Assembly (NCBI RefSeq): GCF_028687615.1
Contig: NZ_JAQTZU010000007.1
Coordinates: forward strand, 62,001-126,000
Reading direction: 5' to 3'
Length of the DNA stretch: 64,000 nucleotides
Origin: Methylovulum sp.
Lineage (GTDB): Bacteria > Pseudomonadota > Gammaproteobacteria > Methylococcales > Methylomonadaceae
A model generated the notes under the pieces. It did not search any database and was not told the origin of the DNA. It saw only the letters and a list, made by a program, of their open reading frames with translations. Shown piece after piece: positions 37,982 through 47,480 of this stretch. How positions within the stretch are numbered: the first letter of the stretch is position 1; each line of letters begins with the position of its first letter. A program made the translations under genes and the position numbers.

Positions 37982-38011
37982 AACTTATGCAATATTTAAC
38001 TTATAAAAGTT
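37982..38011. promoter_or_regulatory. Candidate operator between hemoglobin and regulator genes
   Basis: AACTTAT occurs twice as a direct repeat (37982-37988 and 37998-38004). The second copy belongs to a palindrome AACTT-ATAA-AAGTT (37998-38011). The A/T-rich site lies between divergent start sites and is a plausible binding site for the adjacent regulator. Confidence 0.4.
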
Positions 38012-38058
38012 TTTTATGACATAATCGTTACCAATCAATGATTATCGGATGTACACAA

Positions 38059-38700
38059 ATGTCACGGAAAATAAGTCCCCGCCAACATGAAATTCTTGAA
38101 CAATTACTGGAAAACCGAGGTGGATTAAGTATGGATGCGCTGGCGATGGCATTGGATATTTCCCGGACCGCGATACAGCAACATTTTGTGACGCTGGAAG
38201 GGGACGGTTATATCAGGAAAACGACGCTGAATAAAACAGCCGGACGGCCGGTGACGATTTATGGCATTACCGATAAAGGCATTAATTATTTTCCCAAGCA
38301 ATATGCGTGGTTTGCCGAATTAATCATCAGTGATTTGCAGGAAGAAATGGGCGAGGAGGCGTTTGCGGCTTATATGCAGCGTCTAGGCGGCAAATTGGCG
38401 GATAAATTAACAGCTCAGTTTGCAGGTAAAACGGCGGATGGACGCTTGCAGCAATTGTTACGGATCATGGCGGAACTGGGTTTTCAGGTGCAACAGGAAG
38501 TGGGGGCGGAAACAGGACAATCGGTGATTAAAGCCAGCAATTGCATTTATCACGATGTCGCCCAACAACATCCGGCACTGTGCCAGTTTGACCGGGCTTT
38601 GATGTCTTCGTTATTGGCAAAAGAAGTGCAGCAGTTAAGCTGTATGGCGAAGGGCGATTGTGTGTGCCGGTTTAGCATCGACACGGATTTGGGGAGTTAG
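38059..38700 (+). CDS. Winged-helix regulator with C-terminal cysteine cluster (SufR-like)
   Basis: From the ATG at 38059 this is 213 residues; 38038 is an alternative start. The N-terminal HTH (about 5-70; LDISRTAIQQHF) resembles the DeoR/ArsR-type fold of SufR. The C-terminal region carries four Cys in the pattern SNCIYHDV...ALCQF...LSCMAKGDCVC, suited to an Fe-S cluster. SufR-type proteins sense Fe-S status, and related ones sense NO. Being divergent from the hemoglobin-reductase operon, it is likely its regulator. Confidence 0.8.
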   Translation: MSRKISPRQHEILEQLLENRGGLSMDALAMALDISRTAIQQHFVTLEGDGYIRKTTLNKTAGRPVTIYGITDKGINYFPKQYAWFAELIISDLQEEMGEEAFAAYMQRLGGKLADKLTAQFAGKTADGRLQQLLRIMAELGFQVQQEVGAETGQSVIKASNCIYHDVAQQHPALCQFDRALMSSLLAKEVQQLSCMAKGDCVCRFSIDTDLGS

Positions 38701-38704
38701 GCGG

Positions 38705-38740
38705 TTTGTCCTCGTCTGGGTTGCCGCCGGCGAGGACAAA
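38705..38740. terminator. Bidirectional hairpin between regulator and clpX
   Basis: TTTGTCCTCG and its exact reverse complement form a 10-bp stem in the 53-bp spacer between convergent genes. A/T runs flank it on both sides, consistent with a shared terminator. Confidence 0.7.
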
Positions 38741-38753
38741 AAGTATTTTCAGG

Positions 38754-40019
38754 TTAAAGTGTGGAACCGGTTTTTTTCTGCTCGGATTCGTAAACCAAGT
38801 AGGGTTCGGAATGCCCAAGCACGACACTTTCATCGACGACCACTTTGGAAATGTCGTCAGATGAAGGCAGTTCATACATGGTGTTCAACAAGATGTTTTC
38901 GACGATAGTCCGCAAGCCACGGGCTCCGGTTTTGCGCTCCATCGCCTTACGCGCAATCGCGCCTAAGGAGTCTTCACGGAATTCCAATTCTGTGCCTTCC
39001 ATGTCAAACAAATGCTTATATTGTTTGATCAACGCATTTTTAGGTTCGGTCAAAATTTGTATCAACGCGGCTTCATCCAATTCTTCCAGCGTTGCCACGA
39101 TGGGCAGACGGCCGACAAACTCAGGGATCAAGCCGTATTTGATCAAATCTTCGGCTTCCACTTCGGCGAATAATTCGCCGATATTTTTGCTGTCATCTTT
39201 GGATTTGACATCGGCTGAAAAACCGATGCCGCCTTTTTCGCTACGCGCCTTGATAACTCGGTCAAGTCCGGCAAAAGCACCACCGACGATAAATAAGATG
39301 TTTGCGGTATTGACATGCAAAAACTCTTGATTTGGGTGTTTGCGTCCGCCTTGAGGAGGTACGGAAGCAATCGTGCCTTCAATCAGTTTTAACAGGGCTT
39401 GCTGGACACCTTCGCCGGAGACATCGCGGGTGATCGACGGGTTTTCAGATTTCCTGGAAATTTTGTCGATTTCGTCGATGTAAACAATGCCGGTTTCGGC
39501 TTTTTCGACATCGTAATCACATTTTTGCAGGATTTTTTGGATGATGTTTTCGACATCTTCACCCACATAACCGGCTTCGGTCAACGTGGTCGCATCGGCA
39601 ATCGTGAACGGCACATCCAGCAAGCGGGCCAAGGTTTCAGCCAACAAGGTCTTGCCAGACCCGGTTGGGCCAATCAGCAAGATATTGCTTTTAGCCAGCT
39701 CGACCGTGTCTTTTTTGCTTTTGTTACGCAGGCGTTTGTAATGGTTATAAACCGCCACGGCGAGAATTTTTTTAGCTTTTTCTTGGCCGATGACGTAATT
39801 GTCCAGATTCAGTTTTATATCTTTGGGCTTGGGTAACTCGGTATTGCCAGCGGTGTTGCCGGATTCGTCGGCCAGTTCATCCTTGATGATGTCGTTGCAC
39901 AATTCAACGCATTCGTCGCAAACATAAACTGACGGCCCTGCAATCAGTTTACGTACTTCATGCTGGCTTTTGCCGCAGAAAGAGCAATACAGCAGTTTAT
40001 CGTCATCTTTGTTACTCAT
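38754..40019 (-). CDS. clpX: ATP-dependent protease ATPase subunit ClpX
   Basis: From the ATG at 40019 this is 421 residues (an ATG at 40034 is less typical). An N-terminal C4 zinc finger (CSFC...CDECVELC) is followed by an AAA+ domain with Walker A GPTGSGKT, the pore loop, the ClpP-binding IGF-like loop, and sensor 2 (GARGLR). It unfolds tagged substrates and feeds them into ClpP. The order tig-clpP-clpX is conserved. lon, often next, is absent; the convergent regulator follows instead. Confidence 0.97.
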   Translation of the reverse strand: MSNKDDDKLLYCSFCGKSQHEVRKLIAGPSVYVCDECVELCNDIIKDELADESGNTAGNTELPKPKDIKLNLDNYVIGQEKAKKILAVAVYNHYKRLRNKSKKDTVELAKSNILLIGPTGSGKTLLAETLARLLDVPFTIADATTLTEAGYVGEDVENIIQKILQKCDYDVEKAETGIVYIDEIDKISRKSENPSITRDVSGEGVQQALLKLIEGTIASVPPQGGRKHPNQEFLHVNTANILFIVGGAFAGLDRVIKARSEKGGIGFSADVKSKDDSKNIGELFAEVEAEDLIKYGLIPEFVGRLPIVATLEELDEAALIQILTEPKNALIKQYKHLFDMEGTELEFREDSLGAIARKAMERKTGARGLRTIVENILLNTMYELPSSDDISKVVVDESVVLGHSEPYLVYESEQKKTGSTL

Positions 40020-40072
40020 AATCGGCTCCCGCAAGCATCGAACGAACAGTACTATTTATCGAAATATCCAAC

Positions 40073-40720
40073 TTACTGCTCAACAGCCATTGCGCGGTTA
40101 GCCAGGACTTTGTCGATTAGACCATAAGCCACGGCATCATTGGAACTTAAAAAATTGTCCCTATCGGTGTCTTGCGCAATTTTTTCGATGGGCTGGCCGG
40201 TATGATGGGCGAGGATTTTATTGAGTTTATCGCGGATGGATAAAATTTCCCGTGCGTGGATGTCAAAATCCGACGCTTGCCCTTGGAAGCCGCCTAAAGG
40301 TTGATGGATCATCATTCTGGAGTGTGGCAGGCAGAAACGTTTTCCCGCCGCGCCGCCCGTCAATAACAATGCGCCCATACTGGCGGCCTGGCCGATGCAC
40401 AAGGTGCTGACATCGGGTTTGATGAACTGCATGGTGTCATAAATGGACATGCCCGCAGTGACTGAGCCACCGGGTGAATTGATGTATAAGTGGATGTCTT
40501 TGTCAGGGTTTTCTGATTCCAGAAACAGCAATTGCGCGACCACCAGATTCGCCGAGTAATCTTCAACTTGACCCACCAGAAAAATGACGCGCTCTTTCAG
40601 CAGCCTGGAATAAATGTCGAAAGAACGCTCGCCCCTGGCGGTTTGCTCGACAACGATGGGGACCAGCCCGCCCGCCGCTTGAATTTCATTGCTTGGGTTT
40701 GTTGCAATATGTTTGTACAT
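40073..40720 (-). CDS. clpP: ATP-dependent Clp protease proteolytic subunit
   Basis: This 215-residue serine peptidase has the catalytic Ser in [11 protein letters not shown], the His in [10 protein letters not shown] and the Asp in the DRDNF segment. It forms the 14-mer barrel with ClpX or ClpA. It lies 53 bp before clpX and 9 bp after tig on the same strand. Confidence 0.97.
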   Translation of the reverse strand: MYKHIATNPSNEIQAAGGLVPIVVEQTARGERSFDIYSRLLKERVIFLVGQVEDYSANLVVAQLLFLESENPDKDIHLYINSPGGSVTAGMSIYDTMQFIKPDVSTLCIGQAASMGALLLTGGAAGKRFCLPHSRMMIHQPLGGFQGQASDFDIHAREILSIRDKLNKILAHHTGQPIEKIAQDTDRDNFLSSNDAVAYGLIDKVLANRAMAVEQ

Positions 40721-40729
40721 AATTAATCC

Positions 40730-42031
40730 TTACCGTTGGTATTTTTCCATGACATCGCTAAATGGCAGGGTTTCTTCAGAGACTTTCGCTTGGGCCACCA
40801 GCCAATCCACCGTTTGATTTTCCAGCACCATTTGCTGGACATCAGCGAGGCGGCTTTTGTCGGCATAATACCAGCTTACGACTTCTTCGGGTGATTCATA
40901 ACTTTTCGCCATGTCTTCAATGGTTGAACGGACTTTATTCTCATCCAATGCCAGATTGTTTTTTTGTATGACTTCGCCCAAAATCAACCCTAAAGCGACG
41001 CGGCGTTTGGCTTGCGCTTCAAACACATCACGCGGCAATTGTAAATCTTCGAGGCTTAGTTTTTGCCGTTTTGCCGTTTCGACATACGGTTTCATCAGGT
41101 TCTCGACTTCTTCATCGATCAACGTGCTAGGCAGGGTGATTTGGACTTTTTCGTACAAGGCATCCATAACCGAATTTTTCAGCCGGGCTTGCAGGGCGTT
41201 GGCCAGTTCCCGTTCCATATTGGTTTTTACGTCGCTACGGAAGGCTTCCATCGTGCCTTCTTCTATGCCGTAGCTTTGGATAAATTCGGCATTAATTTCT
41301 GGTAATGTCGGCTCTTCAACTTTGATGGCTTCGACTTCGAATTCAGCGGTTTTGCCTGCCAGTTTGGTATTGCCGTATTCTTCAGGGAAAGTGGCGGTAA
41401 AGGTTTTGCCGGCACCGGCTTGAAGGCCGATAAGATTTTCTTCAAAGCCAGGGATCATTTGCTTGGTGCCAATTTCAACCGAATAATTTTCGACTTTGCC
41501 GTTAGTGAAATTTTCATCATCGGCTGTACCGGAGAAATTGACGGTGATGCGGTCTTTTTCTTGGGCTGGACGTTCCACTTCTGTCCAGGCCAGTTTTTGT
41601 GTGCGTAATTTTTCAATCATCGCATCGACATCGGCTTCTTCGACAGAGGACAAGCTACGGACAACTTCCATTTGCTCCAAGCCTTCCAGGGATATTTCGG
41701 GATAGACTTCAAATATGGCGGTGTATTTAAAACCTTCGCTTTCATCGACTGAGTCAATAAAAGGGTTTCCGGCAGGCTTTAGATCCTGATTCTGTAGGGC
41801 TTCGTAATAAGTTGATTGGATCAAGTCACCGGCGATTTCGCCACGGACACGGTCGCCGTAGAGTTTTTTTACGATGTGTGAAGGGACTTTGCCAGGACGG
41901 AAACCGTCGACTTTGACTTCGCGGGCCAACGACTTGAAGCGTGTCGCCATTTTTTCCTGAACCACGGATTCTGGTACGCTGACTGTCATTTTCCGGCTTA
42001 ATTCTGATGTCTTCTCGACAGAAACTTGCAT
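40730..42031 (-). CDS. tig: Trigger factor
   Basis: This 433-residue ribosome-associated chaperone has an N-terminal ribosome-binding domain (loop GFRPGKVP), an FKBP-type PPIase domain (about 150-245) and a long helical C-terminal domain. It folds nascent chains at the exit tunnel. It is the first gene of the tig-clpP-clpX run. Confidence 0.96.
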   Translation of the reverse strand: MQVSVEKTSELSRKMTVSVPESVVQEKMATRFKSLAREVKVDGFRPGKVPSHIVKKLYGDRVRGEIAGDLIQSTYYEALQNQDLKPAGNPFIDSVDESEGFKYTAIFEVYPEISLEGLEQMEVVRSLSSVEEADVDAMIEKLRTQKLAWTEVERPAQEKDRITVNFSGTADDENFTNGKVENYSVEIGTKQMIPGFEENLIGLQAGAGKTFTATFPEEYGNTKLAGKTAEFEVEAIKVEEPTLPEINAEFIQSYGIEEGTMEAFRSDVKTNMERELANALQARLKNSVMDALYEKVQITLPSTLIDEEVENLMKPYVETAKRQKLSLEDLQLPRDVFEAQAKRRVALGLILGEVIQKNNLALDENKVRSTIEDMAKSYESPEEVVSWYYADKSRLADVQQMVLENQTVDWLVAQAKVSEETLPFSDVMEKYQR

Positions 42032-42091
42032 TTCTTTACTCCACGCATTTAATAAGGATTTTTAGAGACGGGTAACGGCTCAACAGAATTG

Positions 42092-42126
42092 AAAAATGGC
42101 CGTTTGATAAAAAAACGGTCATTTTT
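42092..42126 (-). terminator. Intrinsic terminator after tRNA-Leu
   Basis: On the minus strand an A/T-rich stem with an ACCGTT/AACGGC core (one mismatch) is followed by a run of T. It lies just past the 3' end of tRNA-Leu. Confidence 0.7.
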
Positions 42127-42137
42127 TATTGAATAAG

Positions 42138-42222
<85 letters not shown>

Positions 42223-42567
42223 ACTTTGATTGAACTTGGCATTATATAGGCTTAACTGTATTGGCAACAAGCTATTATTTTGAAAATAACACTAGTTTCA
42301 TTAATCAAGCCATTAAATATGTTATGCTTAAAAGTTATTACATAATCGCCTTTCTTAAGATTGTTTCATAAGTGCTTGCATAGAAATGGAATGCCCTGCC
42401 CAAGCTTTTTGGGCAAGTGCTTATGGGGAAAAATATATCAGGGGCGATATACCTATAAAAATCCAGCCATCCCCCGATCATTCAATATCGACACTGAAAA
42501 TTAGATTATCGTGCCGCCTAGATTTGTGCAGATCGTTTAAATTCCACAGAAGCTAAATATCAATATC
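42223..42567. other. Spacer upstream of dnaB
   Basis: This 345-bp region between the divergent tRNA-Leu and dnaB is A/T-rich. It contains a CCCAAGCTTTTTGGGC hairpin at about 42397-42414 and near-repeats of AAGTGCTTGC. No gene is seen. It must hold both promoters. Confidence 0.5.
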
Positions 42568-43962
42568 ATGTCCAATAACTATATGTACGATAGCGATGAC
42601 GCCTTGGACGCGCTAAAAGTCCCGCCCAATTCCATACAGGCCGAGCAGGCGGTTTTAGGTGGTTTGATGCTGGATAACCAAACCTGGGATTCGGTCGCCG
42701 ATAAGGTGTTGGAAACGGATTTTTATCGTCGTGACCATCGCTTGATTTTTAAAGTGATCGCGCAACTTGCCGAAAAACAATCACCTTTTGATATTATCAC
42801 CATTTCCGAAGCCCTGGCGGCGGTCGGGGAGTTGGAAGACACCGGCGGTTTGGCGTATTTGGGTTGGTTGGCGAAAAACACCCCCAGTGCGGCAAACATT
42901 GTCACCTACGCCAATATCGTCCGCGACCGCTCGGTATTGCGCCAGTTAATCCATGTCGGCACGGGTATCGCCGACTCGGCGTTTAATCCCGAAGGGCGCG
43001 AAACTGCCGATTTGCTGGAAAGTGCCGAACGCGAGGTGTTTAAAATCGCCGAGCAAAAACAGCGTGGGCAAGGTGGCTTTGTACCGATTAAAACTTTGCT
43101 TGCCAGGGCGGTTGACCGCATTGAGACGCTGTTTGAGCAGGATGGCAATATTACCGGGGCGGCGACCGGATTCTCGGATTTTGACCAATTGACATCGGGT
43201 TTGCAGCCCGCTGATTTGATTATCGTTGCGGGTAGGCCGTCGATGGGTAAAACCACCATCGCGATGAACATGGCGGAAAATATCGCCATCAAGGGTGACA
43301 AGCCCGTCGCCGTGTTCAGTATGGAAATGCCGGGTGATGCGTTGGCGATGCGGATGATGTCGTCTTTGGGGCGTATTGACCAGCATAAGGTGCGTACGGG
43401 TAAGTTGGAAGATGACGAATGGCCCAGATTGACCTCGGCGATCAATATGCTGGCGGAAACCAAATTGTTCATCGATGATACGCCGGCATTGACACCTACC
43501 GAAGTGCGTTCTAGGGCGCGCCGTTTGACCCGCGAACACGGGCAGCTCGGCTTGATCGTGCTGGATTATTTGCAATTGATGCAATCACCTTCCAGTGGCG
43601 AGAACCGTGTCCAGCAAATCTCCGACATTTCCCGTGGCTTAAAGGCTTTGGCGAAAGAATTGAACGTGCCGGTCATTGCCTTATCGCAGCTTAACCGGAA
43701 TCTGGAGCAACGCCCCAATAAACGCCCGGTCATGTCCGATTTGCGCGAATCCGGCGCGATTGAGCAAGATGCCGACTTGATCGTGTTTGTTTACCGTGAT
43801 GAAGTTTATAACGAAGACAGCCCCGATAAAGGCATTGCCGAAATTATTATCGGCAAACAGCGTAACGGTCCGTTGGGGACGGTCAGGCTGACCTTTTTAG
43901 GCCAATACACTCGTTTTGAAAATTTTGCCGGACACGGTTACGGTGCGGAGGATTACGAATGA
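42568..43962 (+). CDS. dnaB: Replicative DNA helicase DnaB
   Basis: This 464-residue hexameric helicase has an N-terminal primase-interaction domain (NSIQAEQAVLGGLML) and a RecA-like core with Walker A GRPSMGKTT, Walker B LIVLDYLQLM and the arginine finger region. It unwinds DNA at the replication fork. Its stop overlaps the alr start by four bases (ATGA), the common dnaB-alr pairing. No intein is present. Confidence 0.97.
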   Translation: MSNNYMYDSDDALDALKVPPNSIQAEQAVLGGLMLDNQTWDSVADKVLETDFYRRDHRLIFKVIAQLAEKQSPFDIITISEALAAVGELEDTGGLAYLGWLAKNTPSAANIVTYANIVRDRSVLRQLIHVGTGIADSAFNPEGRETADLLESAEREVFKIAEQKQRGQGGFVPIKTLLARAVDRIETLFEQDGNITGAATGFSDFDQLTSGLQPADLIIVAGRPSMGKTTIAMNMAENIAIKGDKPVAVFSMEMPGDALAMRMMSSLGRIDQHKVRTGKLEDDEWPRLTSAINMLAETKLFIDDTPALTPTEVRSRARRLTREHGQLGLIVLDYLQLMQSPSSGENRVQQISDISRGLKALAKELNVPVIALSQLNRNLEQRPNKRPVMSDLRESGAIEQDADLIVFVYRDEVYNEDSPDKGIAEIIIGKQRNGPLGTVRLTFLGQYTRFENFAGHGYGAEDYE

Positions 43963-45056
43963 CCCCAGCCGCGTATGCCGTGCTTGATTTAAACGCGTTG
44001 CAACATAATCTCCAAAAAGTCCGCGAATGCGCACCGGACGCCAACATTATGGCGGTCATCAAGGCCAATGGCTATGGTCATGGCCTGTTGCGGGTCGCTG
44101 AAACTTTATCCCACGTTGATGCCTTTGCCGTGGCGCGGGTGCAGGAAGGCATCCGTTTGCGCAAAGCGGGCCTGCAAAATCGGGTTGCCGTGCTGGAAGG
44201 CTTCACTTGCATTGAAGAACTGGATGATTTGTTGCACTACCAGCTAGATGCCGTGGTGCACACGGCAAGCCAATTGGATTTGCTGGAGCAGCACACTGGG
44301 CGGACGCAAATCGCCGTGTGGCTGAAACTGGATACGGGCATGAACCGCTTGGGGTTTCACGCCAACGAATTTCCAGGCATTTATCAACGCTTAAGCCGTT
44401 GTGTATTAGTCAAACAGCCCGTCAACCTGATGACCCATTTGGCGAACGCTGATGATATGCAGGATGACATGACGATTAAACAAATCAATTTGTTTAATCA
44501 AACCCTGGGGATGTCGCAAGGTGAGCGTAGCATTGCCAATTCCGCAGGCATTTTGGGTTGGCAAGCGGCGTTGGCGGATTGGGTGCGCCCTGGCGTGATG
44601 CTCTACGGTATTTCACCATTTCCTGGCAGCACCGGTGCGGAGTTGGGATTGAAGCACGTCATGGGCTTGCATTCGCGCTTGATCGCCGTCAAACCCTTGG
44701 CGAAAGGTGGTACGGTCGGTTATGGCTGTAGTTGGGTTTGTCCGCAAGATACGACTTTGGGCGTGGTGGCTATTGGTTACGGAGATGGTTATCCACGTTA
44801 CGCCAAGCCGGGTACTCCGGTGCTGGTCAACGGCCAGCGTGTGCCGCTGATTGGACGGGTGTCTATGGATATGATCACCGTTGATCTGGCAAGCCAGCCT
44901 GATGCCAAACCGGGCGATGCGGTGACTTTGTGGGGTGACGGTTTGGCAGTGGAAGAGATTGCCTTGTGTGCGGACACCATACCCTATACGCTGGTCTGTG
45001 GCGTGACCCAGCGGGTGCGCTTGGTTGAAGCAGAAGAGCGTAATTCGCCGTTATGA
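43959..45056 (+). CDS. alr: Alanine racemase
   Basis: This 365-residue fold-III PLP enzyme has the PLP lysine in VIKANGYGHG and the catalytic Tyr in the GYGCSWVCPQ region. It makes D-alanine for peptidoglycan. It is translationally coupled to dnaB. Its 3' end overlaps the convergent ypjD-type gene by six bases. Confidence 0.95.
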   Translation: MTPAAYAVLDLNALQHNLQKVRECAPDANIMAVIKANGYGHGLLRVAETLSHVDAFAVARVQEGIRLRKAGLQNRVAVLEGFTCIEELDDLLHYQLDAVVHTASQLDLLEQHTGRTQIAVWLKLDTGMNRLGFHANEFPGIYQRLSRCVLVKQPVNLMTHLANADDMQDDMTIKQINLFNQTLGMSQGERSIANSAGILGWQAALADWVRPGVMLYGISPFPGSTGAELGLKHVMGLHSRLIAVKPLAKGGTVGYGCSWVCPQDTTLGVVAIGYGDGYPRYAKPGTPVLVNGQRVPLIGRVSMDMITVDLASQPDAKPGDAVTLWGDGLAVEEIALCADTIPYTLVCGVTQRVRLVEAEERNSPL

Positions 45057-45848
45057 ACGGTGCAGGATCAGCTCCAACACCAACTTGCTGCCAAAATAAG
45101 CCAATAAAAGCAAAACAAACCCGCAGATAGTCCACTGTATTGCGGTTTTACCACGCCAGCCATAGCGTTTCCTGCCTATTAACAAACTCGAAAAAATCAG
45201 CCATGCCAGCAGGGACAGCACGGTTTTATGCACCAAATGCTGCGCGAATAAATCTTCAATAAACGCAAAACCACTGATCAGCGAAAAGCTCAGGAAAAAC
45301 ACCCCGGCGGCTATCATCTGGAACAGCAACGATTCCATCGCCTGCAACGATGGTAGCGATTGGATGAAGCGTTTCGGCGGATGGCTTTTCAGTTGCTGGT
45401 CTTGCAAATACAGCAACAGGGCTTGCAGGGCGGCGATATTTAACAGGCTAAAGGCAATAATCGACGTGAGTATGTGCGCGGTCATTGCCCAACTGTGGTT
45501 TGATAAAGGCTGGGTGGGTTCGGAAAAATTGCTTTCCAGGCCCAGCATGATCGCGGCGATGGGGAATAATACAACGCCGAGTTTTTCAACGGGTTTGTTG
45601 AGTGCTGCGATAAGCAGCAATAAGGCGACAATCATCGCAACCAGCGATGCGGTGCTAAAAAAATTGAAACTGAAAGCTTGGTGCTGATGGAATGCCGTGG
45701 CGATAAAGGCGATATGTGCAAAAACCGCCGTCCAAGCCAGATAAATGAGGGTGCGGGGTAAGGTATTTTCGCGGATATGCCTAATAATTGACAACGTGCT
45801 TACCATGTAAGAAAAAATGGCAATAGTGGCGAGGGCGATGGAAATCAT
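45051..45848 (-). CDS. Cytochrome c assembly-type membrane protein (YpjD/CcsA-like)
   Basis: This 265-residue protein has eight predicted helices and the CcsA/YpjD family core, including the conserved SWAMTAHILTSIIAFSLLN with its His, and another His in AQHLVHKTVLS. Members of this family lie beside ffh across gammaproteobacteria. Full CcsA proteins deliver heme to cytochrome c, but for this short subfamily the function is not established. Confidence 0.85.
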   Translation of the reverse strand: MISIALATIAIFSYMVSTLSIIRHIRENTLPRTLIYLAWTAVFAHIAFIATAFHQHQAFSFNFFSTASLVAMIVALLLLIAALNKPVEKLGVVLFPIAAIMLGLESNFSEPTQPLSNHSWAMTAHILTSIIAFSLLNIAALQALLLYLQDQQLKSHPPKRFIQSLPSLQAMESLLFQMIAAGVFFLSFSLISGFAFIEDLFAQHLVHKTVLSLLAWLIFSSLLIGRKRYGWRGKTAIQWTICGFVLLLLAYFGSKLVLELILHRS

Positions 45849-46018
45849 TGGCTTAGTTTAAAGGCGACGAACTCAGGATGGTGTAAGCGGGAATAGTCAG
45901 GCTATGACGGCAAAGTGCAAAGCCATCAATGGCTATGTTAATATAACAGGTTAAATAGTCCTAGCGCATTTATGCCAGCGGACGCACCTTGCCAACATCA
46001 GAATAAAAATTAGCCGAT

Positions 46019-47374
46019 ATGTTTGATAATTTAACCGACCGCTTAAGCGACACACTTAAAAAATTAAAAGGCCAGGGTCGCCTGACCGAAGACAACATTA
46101 AAGAATCCTTGCGTGAAGTGCGTATGGCGTTGTTGGAGGCGGATGTCGCGTTGCCTGTTGTCACTGATTTTATTGAACGGGTAAAAATTGGTGCATTAGG
46201 CCAGGATGTGCAGTCCAGTTTGACACCAGGCCAGGCCATGATCAAGTTGGTGCAGGCCGAATTGGTCAAGGTCATGGGGGATGCCAATGAAGGTCTCAAC
46301 CTTAAAGCTGTACCGCCCGCAATCATCCTGTTGGCGGGTTTGCAAGGTGCAGGTAAGACGACGACGGTTGCCAAACTGGGCCGCTGGTTGAAAGAAACCC
46401 AAAAGAAAAAAGTCGGCGTGGTCAGTGTCGATGTCTACCGCCCGGCGGCGATCAAGCAATTGGAAACCTTGGCGCATGATTTGTCCTTGGATTTTTTCCC
46501 TAGCGACATTTCCCAAAATCCCGTCGATATTGCCAAAAACGCCATAGACGCGGCGAAGAGAAAATTTTTGGATGTCATTATCATCGACACCGCAGGCCGT
46601 TTGCATGTCGATGATGAGATGATGGTAGAGATCAAAGCCCTGCATGCGGCGATCAATCCCATTGAAACCCTGTTCGTTGTCGATAGCATGACCGGGCAAG
46701 ATGCGGCGGTCACTGCCAAGGCTTTTAATGACGCGCTGCCATTGACGGGCGTGATCCTGACCAAAGCGGACGGCGATGCGCGTGGCGGGGCCGCCTTGTC
46801 TATCCGCCATATCACGGGCAAGCCCATCAAATTTATCGGTGTCGGCGAAAAGACTTCTGCTCTGGAGCCGTTTTATCCTGACCGTATCGCCTCGCGTATT
46901 TTGGGTATGGGCGACATCCTCGGCTTGATTGAGGAAATCGAGAAAAAAGTCGATAAGGAAAAAGCCGAAAAATTTGCCAAAAAAATGCAAAAAGGCAAGG
47001 GCTTTGACATGGAAGACTTGCGCGAGCAGCTCGTGCAAATGCAAAGCATGGGCGGCATTGGTTCGATGATGGAAAAGATGCCGGGCATGAACAAAGTGCC
47101 GCAAGAAATCAAAGAAAAAATGAATGACAAAATGCTGGCGCGGCAGATTGCCGTGATCAATTCCATGACCATGAAGGAACGCCGCTTTCCCGATCTGATC
47201 AAGGGCAACCGCAAAAAACGCATTGCCGCAGGCTGTGGACAGGAATTGCAGGATGTCAACCGGATCTTGAAGCAGCATTTGATGATGCAAAAAGTCATGA
47301 AGAAAATGAAAAGCGGCAACATGGCGAATATGATGCGCGGACTTAAAGGCAATGCAAAGAATATGAAAAGGTAG
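46019..47374 (+). CDS. ffh: Signal recognition particle protein Ffh
   Basis: This 451-residue GTPase has the N domain, the G domain (GLQGAGKTTT, DTAGRL, TKADGDARGG) and the Met-rich M domain (about 300-451), ending with MANMMRGLKG. With 4.5S RNA it targets inner-membrane proteins to FtsY. It diverges from the YpjD-type gene. Confidence 0.97.
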   Translation: MFDNLTDRLSDTLKKLKGQGRLTEDNIKESLREVRMALLEADVALPVVTDFIERVKIGALGQDVQSSLTPGQAMIKLVQAELVKVMGDANEGLNLKAVPPAIILLAGLQGAGKTTTVAKLGRWLKETQKKKVGVVSVDVYRPAAIKQLETLAHDLSLDFFPSDISQNPVDIAKNAIDAAKRKFLDVIIIDTAGRLHVDDEMMVEIKALHAAINPIETLFVVDSMTGQDAAVTAKAFNDALPLTGVILTKADGDARGGAALSIRHITGKPIKFIGVGEKTSALEPFYPDRIASRILGMGDILGLIEEIEKKVDKEKAEKFAKKMQKGKGFDMEDLREQLVQMQSMGGIGSMMEKMPGMNKVPQEIKEKMNDKMLARQIAVINSMTMKERRFPDLIKGNRKKRIAAGCGQELQDVNRILKQHLMMQKVMKKMKSGNMANMMRGLKGNAKNMKR

Positions 47375-47480
47375 TTTCCTAATTTAAGGAATGGTACGCA
47401 AGCCGCTGGTTTTTAAGGACAGCCAATTGTGGAGGATAAGGCCGTCATCCGGACAATTTAATATAACCAATATATTCAAA

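Noticed and set aside
46196..47290. Long minus-strand frame of 364 codons opposite ffh
   Set aside because: It is His/Phe-rich antisense of a secure ffh gene, an effect of codon bias.
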